Below, in pieces: positions 37,749-45,385 of a stretch of DNA of 64,000 nucleotides. A program made the translations under genes and the position numbers. Origin of the DNA: Streptomyces sp. XM4193 (GTDB lineage Bacteria > Actinomycetota > Actinomycetes > Streptomycetales > Streptomycetaceae); assembly GCF_023072595.1 (NCBI RefSeq), contig NZ_JALLGK010000002.1, forward strand, positions 434,001 to 498,000, written 5' to 3'. Position 1 is the first letter of the stretch, and the number at the start of each line of letters is the position of its first letter. Below the pieces are notes generated by a model that was not told where the DNA came from, did no database searches, and was given only the letters and a program-made list of their open reading frames with translations.

Positions 37749-38747
37749 TCAGCCGTCAGCCGTTTGTCGTTCGTTGTTCGTCAGGGCGCGGGCGTTGTGC
37801 ACGGCGGCCTGCTGCATCCTGCGATGGCGGCGGATCTCGTCGGAGTAGCGGTCGTCCACGGCCTTCGCCCGATAGCGGCGCTCCAGCTCGCGGGCGGTCC
37901 GCCCCAGCGTGCTGCTGTCTGCGCACTGCGCCTCGTCGACCGCCAGCCGCACCTCGACGCGGTGTGCCTTCTTCGCGTCCAACCCTTCGGTCAGGTCCGG
38001 GAGTTGGGCGCGAAGGCGGTCGGGAGAGCGGTAGTCGTGGCCGCGCTCCTTCATGCAGTCCGCCCATCTGCCGACCGCTCCGGTGAACCGGGCGTCGCGC
38101 TTGAGGCGGTCGACGTACAACGTGGTCAGGTTGTCGGCGATCGTCGAGACGCGGAACCAGGTCGGCAGATCGCCGTAGAGCTCATGCTGAGCCTGTGCCA
38201 TGCAGCCGCGCGAGGGGCGGGCCACCTCTCCGCCGCCCGGCAGCTCGGCGGTCAGATCGTCGCTGCTGCGCTGCCCGCCGGCCAGGGCACGGTCGTAGCC
38301 CTGTCGTCGTGAGGGGGAGAGCTGCGCGGTGTAGGCGATGTTCGGGTCCTCGGCTCGTTCCTTCTCGACCTTCCGCTGGATACGGCCGCCGTAGCCGTGC
38401 TCGCGGGCCCAGTCGACGTCGTCCAACACGTAGCCGACGGAACGGCGTTCGTCCGTGGTGAGGCTGTCGGAGATCCAGTAGCGGTAGCCGGCCTTCTTCA
38501 TGCAGGCTCTGATCAGCCGCTGCTCCGCCGAGTCGACCCGGTGCAGCTGCGCCTCGGTGAGCGGCGCGGCCTGCTTCCCGCCTCGGGACGCGCCCTCGCC
38601 CGGCAGCGACGACTCTTCGGGCGCTTCGGAGCCGTCGCTGCATCCGGCAAGCAGCGTTCCGGCCAGTGCCACCGCCAGTACGGCGACGCCGCTTCCTCGC
38701 TTCGGCCCCCGTGAGCCCCGCGGCGCTCGTCGCGGCTCTCGAAACAT
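37749..38747 (-). CDS. Lipoprotein of unknown function (332 aa)
   Basis: A basic N-terminus and hydrophobic core end in the lipobox LLAGC with Cys36; the mature part is hydrophilic, helical and Arg/Glu/Asp-rich. It contains four further cysteines in CMKK, CMAQ, CMKE and CADS contexts, suggesting two disulfides. Similar lipoproteins occur repeatedly in Streptomyces genomes without known role. ATG 38747 is preferred over GTG 38753 because the GAGGGGGG ribosome site then lies 9 rather than 3 bases away. It is anchored to the outer face of the membrane. Confidence 0.75.
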   Translation of the reverse strand: MFREPRRAPRGSRGPKRGSGVAVLAVALAGTLLAGCSDGSEAPEESSLPGEGASRGGKQAAPLTEAQLHRVDSAEQRLIRACMKKAGYRYWISDSLTTDERRSVGYVLDDVDWAREHGYGGRIQRKVEKERAEDPNIAYTAQLSPSRRQGYDRALAGGQRSSDDLTAELPGGGEVARPSRGCMAQAQHELYGDLPTWFRVSTIADNLTTLYVDRLKRDARFTGAVGRWADCMKERGHDYRSPDRLRAQLPDLTEGLDAKKAHRVEVRLAVDEAQCADSSTLGRTARELERRYRAKAVDDRYSDEIRRHRRMQQAAVHNARALTNNERQTADG

Positions 38748-39153
38748 CGGCACGGTCCCCCCTCAAGCCCTGCCGGGTCCGGTCGGTAGTCCGAACCTCT
38801 GAGTACAGAGTGGGGTCGTCGGCCGGGTTCCGGTACCTCGGAAGTCTGAGGGCCCGCAGGGTCGAGGGGCTGTCGGCGGACGAGGGCGTCGTACGGACCA
38901 GGGCGTCGTACGGGCCCGGCGTCGTACGGGCCGGGCGTCGTACGGGCCGGGCGTCGTACGGACCAGGGCGTCGTACGGGCCGGGCGTCGTACGGCGCGAC
39001 TCCGCGGCGCGGGGCGGCTCGAGGCCCCGGCCGCCCGGAGCGGGACGGCCGAGCCCCAACGGGCGTGCGGGGGCGGCCGGTTGACCACGTGCGACCGCCC
39101 CGGGCGCGGGTCGGTGGATGCCGAACGCGTACCCGGGGCGGTGGCTGCGGGGG
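38748..39153. other. 406-base intergenic region with repeats
   Basis: Contains the promoter side of the lipoprotein gene, the 16-bp repeat array described separately (38884-38994), and a long-loop inverted repeat ACCGCCCCGGG/CCCGGGGCGGT (39094-39142) that may terminate the old-yellow-enzyme gene. No gene is visible. Confidence 0.5.
38884..38994. repeat. Tandem repeat, seven copies of GGGCGTCGTACGGRCC
   Basis: Copies start at 38884, 38901, 38917, 38933, 38949, 38966 and 38982, a period of 16-17 bases. Each contains the palindrome CGTACG, giving many overlapping short hairpins. Located between two minus-strand genes. Confidence 0.9.
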
Positions 39154-40278
39154 TCACCAGAGCTTGGCGTCCACGCCCTTCGCCCACGGCGTCAGCTCGT
39201 CGAAGCGGCCCGCGGCCGTCTTGGTGATCCAGTCGGGGTTGGCCAACAGCGCCCGGCCGACGGCTATCAGGTCGAACTCGCCGCCCTCGTAGCGCTCCAG
39301 CAGCGGGCCCACGTCGGCGGTGCCGACCTCGCCCCGCTCCAGGAAGGGGGTGTTCAACCCGACCGAACCCACCACGATCGTGGGCAGCCCGGTCAGCTTC
39401 TTCGTCCAGCCGGCCAGGCTCAGCTCCGAGCCCTCGAAGCCGGGCTCCCAGTGGCGGCGGGTGGAGGGGTGCAGAATCGTCGCCCCCGCCTCCACGAACG
39501 GGGTGAGCAGCGCCTCCAGCTCCGCGGGGGAGTGCGAGACGCGGGCGCCGTAGTCCTCGCCCTTCCACTGCGAGAACCGCACGGATATGGGGAAGTCGGG
39601 GGAGGTGGCGGCCCGTACCGCGGCGATCACTTCGGCGGTCAGCCGGGTGCGGCCGGCCAGGTCCTTGCCGTACTCGTCGCGGCGCCGGTTGGTGACCTCC
39701 CAGAGGAAGGCGTCCAGCAGATAGCCGTGGGCGGAGTGGATCTCCACGCCGTCGAAGCCCAGCTCGTACGCCAGGCGGGCGGAGTCGGCGTAGCGCTGCA
39801 CCAGTTCGTCGATCTCCGGCGTCGTCAGCGCCTCGCCGCGACGGCGGGCGCTGCCGTCGATCCCCGAAGGGGTGACGACCGGGCCGGCAGCTTCGATCGG
39901 CTGGTTCCCGCCCATGTGCCAGAGCTGCGGGAAGATCTTGCCGCCCGCCGCGTGCACCTCCTCGACCACCCGCCGCCAGCCGTCCGCGGACCAGGGGGCG
40001 AGGCGGGGCACCGCGGGTGCGTCCCCCGCGCTCGGGTGGTCCGGGAAGACGCCCTCGGTGAGGATCAGGCCCACCTTGTGCTCGGCCCGGCGACGGTAGT
40101 AGGCCGCGACCTCCTCGGTCGGCACGCCGCCCGGCGAGAAGTTGCGGGTCATGGGCGCCATCACGAACGGGCTCGACAGCTCCAGTCCTGCGACGGTCAC
40201 CGGGCGGACCATATCGGAGAGGCTGACGGAGGCGGGGGCGGGCGTCGTGGTGTCGGAAGCGGTGTCGATCGTGGACAT
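39154..40278 (-). CDS. Old yellow enzyme-family NAD(P)H:flavin oxidoreductase
   Basis: The 374-residue protein has the FMN-binding TIM-barrel pattern: PFVMAPMTRN at the start, GKIFPQLWHMGG, the segment EIHSAHGYLLDAFLW with the active-site His, SVRFSQWK, and near the C-terminus VGSVG and DLIAVGRALLANPDW for the FMN phosphate. These enzymes reduce activated C=C bonds of enones or handle proton transfers in catabolism. A ~25-residue Thr/Ala-rich leader precedes the conserved part. It is divergent from the amylase gene. Substrate unknown. Confidence 0.9.
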   Translation of the reverse strand: MSTIDTASDTTTPAPASVSLSDMVRPVTVAGLELSSPFVMAPMTRNFSPGGVPTEEVAAYYRRRAEHKVGLILTEGVFPDHPSAGDAPAVPRLAPWSADGWRRVVEEVHAAGGKIFPQLWHMGGNQPIEAAGPVVTPSGIDGSARRRGEALTTPEIDELVQRYADSARLAYELGFDGVEIHSAHGYLLDAFLWEVTNRRRDEYGKDLAGRTRLTAEVIAAVRAATSPDFPISVRFSQWKGEDYGARVSHSPAELEALLTPFVEAGATILHPSTRRHWEPGFEGSELSLAGWTKKLTGLPTIVVGSVGLNTPFLERGEVGTADVGPLLERYEGGEFDLIAVGRALLANPDWITKTAAGRFDELTPWAKGVDAKLW

Positions 40279-40513
40279 GGCTCGCTGACTCCCTTGCGGA
40301 GTTGGGGGTGTGCCGTCTCGGCCGGCTCCGGCGCGTCGGTGCCGACGGTGGTCCCAACCGCCCGGTGCCGCCCGCTATTCCGCGACGGCGCCCCGCTCCG
40401 GCTGTCCCGCTGAGGCGCCGGGTCGGGTTGGCGGCGGCGCCGGGTCGGGCCGGGTCGACGGCGGAGCCGGGGCCGGGTCGGCGGCGGCTCGGTCGGGGAG
40501 CTGCGTGCCGAGT

Positions 40514-40529
40514 CTGCAAACCCTTGCAG
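40514..40529. promoter_or_regulatory. Inverted repeat with MalR-type half sites, distal
   Basis: CTGCAA-ACCC-TTGCAG is a perfect 6-bp inverted repeat containing one full CTTGCAG (40523-40529). It lies about 310 bases before the amylase start and is probably a second operator. Confidence 0.55.
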
Positions 40530-40634
40530 AAGCCCGCGCCGGAACGGCCGTTGGCGCTTGCCGTCTCTGTGTCCAAAGCCTTGACGGTGCTTGGCGGGGC
40601 TTCTACGGTCGGGTTTCGGAAGAGCTTCCAGGGA

Positions 40635-40658
40635 CTTGCACAATTTCTTGCAGGCAAG
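40635..40658. promoter_or_regulatory. MalR-type operator near the amylase promoter
   Basis: CTTGCAC (40635-40641) and CTTGCAG (40647-40653) form a 12-base-spaced direct repeat; the second also makes the inverted repeat CTTGC-AG-GCAAG (40647-40658). Direct repeats of this heptamer are typical of streptomycete amylase promoters under glucose/maltose control. Confidence 0.7.
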
Positions 40659-40833
40659 TGGCGGCCCTCCCGTACGCCGCCGGCCGCGCAGCAGACCGAG
40701 GCGTACGCCCCCGGGCGCTCACCCCCTCATCCGCAGTCCCGAGCACCCCCACCGCAGCAACTGCCCCGCGGGCGCCGAGCGTTGCCCGCGGACGCTTCAG
40801 CAGCAGTATTCCCCCCATCGAGCTGGAGGCATC

Positions 40834-42273
40834 GTGAGTCGGAGAACCCGCAGGCTGTCCTGGCCGTCCCGGTTGTCGTGGTCCTCGCGCGCGAGGAAGG
40901 CCACCGCCGTGGGCGCCGCTCTGAGCGCCGGAGTCGTCGGCGCCCTGTTCGCCGTACCGCAGTCCCAGGCCGCACCGCCCTCGGAACGGGACGTCACCGC
41001 GGTGATGTTCTCGTGGAAGTTCGACGCCATCGCGAAGGCGTGCACCGACACCCTGGGACCGGCCGGCTACGGCTATGTCCAGACCTCGCCGCCGCAGGAG
41101 CACATCACCGGCGAGCAGTGGTGGACCCAGTACCAGCCCGTGAGCTACGACATCGCCGGACGCCTGGGCGACCGCGCGCAGTTCGAGAGCATGGTCGAGA
41201 CCTGCAACGGCGCCGGGGTGAAGGTCGTCGCGGACGCGGTCATCAACCACATGAGCGCGGGCGAGGGCACCGGCACCGGCGGATCCGAGTACACCAAGTA
41301 CAGCTACCCGAAGGCCGGTTGGGGCGACTCCGACTTCAACGAGTGCCGCCGGGACATCGAGGACTACGGCGACCGCGGCCAGGTGCAGGGCTGCGAGCTC
41401 GTGGGCCTCTCCGATCTGCGAACCGGCAGCGAGCAGGTGCAGCAGCGGATCGCCGACTACCTCAACGACCTCAGCTCCATGGGCGTCGAGGGCTTCCGGA
41501 TCGACGCCGCCAAGCACATGCCCACCGACGACCTCGCCGCGATCAAGGCCAAGCTGGACGATCCGAACGCCTACTGGAAGCAGGAGGCCATCCACGGCGC
41601 GGGCGAGGCGGTCGACCCCGGCGAGTACCTCCAGAACGGTGATGTGCAGGAGTTCCGCTACGCGCGCGGTCTGAAGTCCGCGTTCCAGGGCGGGGGCCTG
41701 GCCGGTCTGCAGAACTTCGGCGAGGGCTTCATGGACGGCGGCAACTCGGCCGTCTTCGTCGCCAACCACGACACCGAGCGGGTGGGCGACACCCTGAACT
41801 ACCGGGACAACGCCTCCTACACCCTGGCGCACGTCTTCATGCTCGCCCACCCCTACGGCAGCCCGGACGTCCACTCCGGCTACCGGTTCGACGACAAGGA
41901 CGCCGGTCCGCCCTCCGGCGGCGCCGCGGCCTGCGACCAGGAGGCCTGGAACTGCGAGCACGAGTGGCGCGAGATCTCCTCGATGGTCGGCTTCCGCAAC
42001 GCGGTCGGCGACGCCGGCCTGGAGCAGTGGTGGGACAACGGGGGCGACGCCATCGCCTTCAGCCGCGGCGACAAGGGTTTCGTGGCGCTGAACAATGGCG
42101 GTGGCCAGGTCAGCGAGTCCGTCGCGACCTCGCTGCCCGACGGTGACTACTGCGATGTCCAGAGCGGCAACTCCGTCTCGGTGAGCGGCGGTTCGGTTCA
42201 GGTGGAGCTGCCCGCCGGTACGGCGCTCGCCCTGCACGCGGACGCCACCGACTGCGGCAGCGGTCGCGGGTAG
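40834..42273 (+). CDS. aml: Secreted alpha-amylase (GH13)
   Basis: The enzyme cuts internal alpha-1,4 bonds of starch outside the cell. The 479-residue precursor has an Arg-rich signal peptide ending near QSQA (residue 46), then an animal-type GH13 barrel with DAVINH (134-139), FRIDAAKH with nucleophile Asp224, [11 protein letters not shown] with acid/base Glu251 and FVANHDTER with Asp313, followed by the all-beta C domain. No CBM20 starch-binding domain is present, unlike the longer Streptomyces limosus-type enzymes. The GTG at 40834 follows GGAGG by only 4 bases. MalR-like sites lie upstream. A hairpin and a C-rich spacer separate it from the pullulanase gene. Confidence 0.93.
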   Translation: MSRRTRRLSWPSRLSWSSRARKATAVGAALSAGVVGALFAVPQSQAAPPSERDVTAVMFSWKFDAIAKACTDTLGPAGYGYVQTSPPQEHITGEQWWTQYQPVSYDIAGRLGDRAQFESMVETCNGAGVKVVADAVINHMSAGEGTGTGGSEYTKYSYPKAGWGDSDFNECRRDIEDYGDRGQVQGCELVGLSDLRTGSEQVQQRIADYLNDLSSMGVEGFRIDAAKHMPTDDLAAIKAKLDDPNAYWKQEAIHGAGEAVDPGEYLQNGDVQEFRYARGLKSAFQGGGLAGLQNFGEGFMDGGNSAVFVANHDTERVGDTLNYRDNASYTLAHVFMLAHPYGSPDVHSGYRFDDKDAGPPSGGAAACDQEAWNCEHEWREISSMVGFRNAVGDAGLEQWWDNGGDAIAFSRGDKGFVALNNGGGQVSESVATSLPDGDYCDVQSGNSVSVSGGSVQVELPAGTALALHADATDCGSGRG

Positions 42274-42280
42274 CCGCTCC

Positions 42281-42314
42281 GCGGCGGGCCCTGCCACCCG
42301 GCCGGGCCCGCCGC
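42281..42314 (+). terminator. Terminator hairpin after the amylase gene
   Basis: GCGGCGGGCCC pairs with GGGCCCGCCGC across a 12-base loop, 7 bases past the stop. Confidence 0.8.
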
Positions 42315-42485
42315 ACCCGTCGGCACCACGACACGCCTCGCCACCTCTCGCCCACACCCCTCCCGCCCCGCACCCACCCCGCCTCGCACCCCCGTCCCCG
42401 CCTCGCACCCCCGTCCCCACCTCCACCCCCGCCACCGGCTCGGCCGCGCCCCCTGCGCTTCCCGTCGCCACCCCGCTCCCGCGAA
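42315..42485 (+). other. C-rich, G-poor spacer between amylase and pullulanase genes
   Basis: The plus strand is dominated by C with short CTCGCACCCCCGTCCC repeats and few G, the bias of Rho-loading (rut) sites. It may add Rho-dependent termination after the amylase hairpin, or form the leader of the pullulanase mRNA. No gene here. Confidence 0.5.
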
Positions 42486-42499
42486 CGGAGAACCCTCTC

Positions 42500-45190
42500 G
42501 TGCTCCCCAAATCCGCGCGCCGCGCGCTGTCCGCCGTGCTGGCGGCCGGGCTGCTGGCGACGCTCGGCCCTGCCGCCGCGCAGGCCGAACCGCCCACCTC
42601 CGCAGCCCTGGACCTGTCGCAGTCGCGGGCCCTGTGGATCGACCGGAACACCGTGGTGTGGCCGTCGGACGAGGGCGTCTCCTCCGCCGGACTGCACTAC
42701 GCCCCGGACGGCGGCGCCGAGCTCGTCGACGGCGAACTCTCCGGCGCGCCGCACGAGTTGAAGCTCGCCAAGGTCGAAGGCGGCCTCACCGACGAGCAGC
42801 GCGCCGCCTTCCCGCACCTCGCGGGGCACGCCGCGTACTCGATCGCCGAGGACGACCGGGACCGTGTCGCCGAAGCGACCCGCGGCCAGCTCGTCGCCAC
42901 CCAGCGCGACGGCGACGGCGCGCTCACCGCCGCAAGCGGCGTACAGATCCCGGGAGTTCTGGACGACCTCTACGGCAGCGCGGCCCAAGAGGCCGAGCTG
43001 GGGCCGGTGTTCGCCGAGGACGGCACCCCCAGTCTCTCGGTGTGGGCGCCGACCGCGCAGAGCGTGGAGCTCGAACTCGACGGCGAACAGCGCACGATGG
43101 AGCGCGACGACACCACCGGTGTGTGGCGTGCCTCCGGCGAGCGGGACTGGCTCGGCAAGCCCTACCGCTACCGGGTGAAGGTCTGGGCGCCCACCGTCGG
43201 CGAGATGGTCACCAACAGCGTCACCGACCCGTACGCCACCGCGCTCACCGCCGACTCCGAGTCCTCCCTCGTCGTCGACCTCGACGACCCCGAACTCGCC
43301 CCGCCGGGCTGGGACTCCTACTCCAAGCCGCCGGCGACGCAGCCGCGCGACGCACAGATCCAGGAGCTGCACGTACGCGACTTCTCCGTCGCCGACCCGA
43401 CCGCCGAGCACACCGGCCGCTACCTCGCCTTCACCGAGCAGGACAGCGACGGCAGCCGGCATCTGCGGAAGCTGGCCGACGCCGGCACCTCCCACGTCCA
43501 TCTGCTGCCGACCTACGATCTGGCCACCACGCCGGAGCGCACCGAGGACCAGGCGGTGCCCGACTGCGATCTCGCCTCGCTGCCGGCCGACTCGCCCGAG
43601 CAGCAGAAGTGCGTGGGCGCGGTGCGCGACGAGGACGCGTACAACTGGGGCTACGACCCGCTGCACTACACCGTGCCCGAGGGCTCCTACGCCACCGACC
43701 CCGAGGGGCCCGGCCGCACCCACGAGTACCGGCAGATGGTCCGCGCGCTCAACGACAGCGGACTGCGGGTCGTCCAGGACGTGGTCTACAACCACACCTA
43801 CGCGGCCGGCCAGGACGAGAAGTCGGTGCTGGACCGCATCGTGCCCGGCTACTACCAGCGGCTGATGGAGGACGGCGCCGTCGCCGACTCCACCTGCTGC
43901 CCCGGCACCGCGCCCGAGCACACCATGATGGGAAGGCTGGTCGTCGACTCGGTGGTCACCTGGGCGAAGCAGTACAAGATCGACGGATTCCGCTTCGACC
44001 TCATGGCCCACCACCCGAAGGAGAACATCCTCGCGGTCCGCGAGGCGCTGGACGAGCTGACCCCGGAGAAGGACGGCGTCGACGGCAAGCGGATCCTCCT
44101 GTACGGCGAGGGCTGGAACTTCGGCGAGATCGCGGACGACGCACGCTTCGAGCAGGCCTCCCAGGCCAACATGGCGGGCACCGGCATCGCGACCTTCAGC
44201 GACCGTGCGCGCGACGCCGTTCGCGGCGGTGGCCCCTTCGACGAGGAACCGGGCGTCCAGGGTTTCGCCTCCGGTCTCTACACCGACCCCAACGACACAG
44301 CCGACAACGGCAGTCGGGACGAGCAGCGGGCCCGACTGCTGCACTACCAGGACCTGCTGAAGGTGGGGCTCACCGGCGGTCTCGCCGACTACACCTTCAC
44401 CGACACCGCGGGGCGGCAGGTCAAGGGCTCGGAGGTCGACTACAACGGCTCGCCGGCCGGCTACGCGGCAGCGCCCGGCGAGGCCCTCGCCTACGCCGAC
44501 GCCCACGACAACGAGTCCCTCTACGACGCCCTCGCCTACAAGCTGCCGACCGGCACCTCGGCGGCCGACCGGGCCAGGATGCAGGTCCTGGCCATGGCCA
44601 CCGCGGCCCTCTCCCAGGGCCCGGCGCTCAGCCAGGCGGGCACCGACCTGCTGCGCTCGAAGTCGCTGGATCGCAACTCCTACAACTCCGGTGACTGGTA
44701 CAACACCGTCAACTGGGACTGCTCCGCGGGCAACGGCTTCGGCCGCGGCCTTCCGCCCGCATGGGACAACGAGCAGTACTGGCCGTACGCCGCGCCGCTG
44801 CTGAAGCTGCCGCAACTGCGGCCGGGCTGCGCGGAGATCGACGGAGCCTCGGCCGCCTACCGCGACCTGCTCACCATCCGCACCACCGAGCCGGCCTTCT
44901 CCCAGCCGAGCACCGCGGACGTCCAGCGCGAGCTGAGCTTCCCGCTGTCCGGCACAGAGGAGACGCCGGGGGTGGTGACCATGCGGCTGGGCGAGCTGCT
45001 GGTCGTCTTCAACGCGACCCCCGAGACCGCCGAGCAGACCGTGGCGCAGGCGCGGGGCGGATCGTACGCGCTGCACCGGGTGCAGGCCGGCGGCGCCGAC
45101 GAGCGGATCAAGTCCGCCTCGTTCGACTCCGGCAGCGGCACCTTCACCGTGCCGGGCCGCTCGGTGGCGGTCTTCGACGGCCGGGGCTGA
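42500..45190 (+). CDS. pulA: Secreted pullulanase-type GH13 enzyme
   Basis: The enzyme should hydrolyse alpha-1,6 branch points of amylopectin, glycogen or pullulan outside the cell. The 896-residue precursor has a signal peptide ending near AQA, a PulA-type N-terminal beta domain (residues ~35-270, with LSVWAPTAQSVELELDGE as the CBM48-like part), the pullulanase subfamily phrases NWGYDPLHYTVPEGSYA and VVQDVVYNHTY, the catalytic IDGFRFDLMAHH (Asp near 500), YGEGWNFG (Glu near 537) and DAHDNESL (Asp near 670). No anchor or starch-binding domain follows. GTG 42500 has CGGAGAA upstream. In some relatives amylase and pullulanase modules are, from memory, fused in one very large protein; here they are separate tandem genes. 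Confidence 0.93.
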   Translation: MLPKSARRALSAVLAAGLLATLGPAAAQAEPPTSAALDLSQSRALWIDRNTVVWPSDEGVSSAGLHYAPDGGAELVDGELSGAPHELKLAKVEGGLTDEQRAAFPHLAGHAAYSIAEDDRDRVAEATRGQLVATQRDGDGALTAASGVQIPGVLDDLYGSAAQEAELGPVFAEDGTPSLSVWAPTAQSVELELDGEQRTMERDDTTGVWRASGERDWLGKPYRYRVKVWAPTVGEMVTNSVTDPYATALTADSESSLVVDLDDPELAPPGWDSYSKPPATQPRDAQIQELHVRDFSVADPTAEHTGRYLAFTEQDSDGSRHLRKLADAGTSHVHLLPTYDLATTPERTEDQAVPDCDLASLPADSPEQQKCVGAVRDEDAYNWGYDPLHYTVPEGSYATDPEGPGRTHEYRQMVRALNDSGLRVVQDVVYNHTYAAGQDEKSVLDRIVPGYYQRLMEDGAVADSTCCPGTAPEHTMMGRLVVDSVVTWAKQYKIDGFRFDLMAHHPKENILAVREALDELTPEKDGVDGKRILLYGEGWNFGEIADDARFEQASQANMAGTGIATFSDRARDAVRGGGPFDEEPGVQGFASGLYTDPNDTADNGSRDEQRARLLHYQDLLKVGLTGGLADYTFTDTAGRQVKGSEVDYNGSPAGYAAAPGEALAYADAHDNESLYDALAYKLPTGTSAADRARMQVLAMATAALSQGPALSQAGTDLLRSKSLDRNSYNSGDWYNTVNWDCSAGNGFGRGLPPAWDNEQYWPYAAPLLKLPQLRPGCAEIDGASAAYRDLLTIRTTEPAFSQPSTADVQRELSFPLSGTEETPGVVTMRLGELLVVFNATPETAEQTVAQARGGSYALHRVQAGGADERIKSASFDSGSGTFTVPGRSVAVFDGRG

Positions 45191-45246
45191 CCCGGCACCT
45201 CGTCCCGGCGGGCCCGCTTCGCGCGCAGCCCCCGCCGCGAGCCCGT

Positions 45247-45290
45247 GGCCGCCGTACGCCCGGAGCACCGACTCCGTGCGTACGGCGGCC
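45247..45290 (+). terminator. Terminator hairpin after the pullulanase gene
   Basis: GGCCGCCGTACGC pairs with GCGTACGGCGGCC across an 18-base loop. Confidence 0.75.
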
Positions 45291-45385
45291 CGTTGCGCAC
45301 TCGGGGCCGCAGTGGTGATCACCCGCAGCAACCTTGTCACCCCGGTGCGTAGACAAGAGCGGCCGCGCGCGGGATAAGTGAGCGC

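Larger units (their letters stand above)
40279..40833. other. 555-base divergent regulatory region of the oxidoreductase and amylase genes
   Basis: The left part is C/G-rich with imperfect CGGGTCGG repeats and shows nothing coding. The right part carries the CTTGCAG elements of the amylase promoter listed separately. Many in-frame codons run into it from the amylase gene, but the signal peptide begins only after 40834. Confidence 0.5.

Noticed and set aside
39094..39142. A firm terminator call for the old-yellow-enzyme gene
   Set aside because: The 11-bp arms are separated by a 27-base loop that can form other pairings, so it is only mentioned within the intergenic entry.
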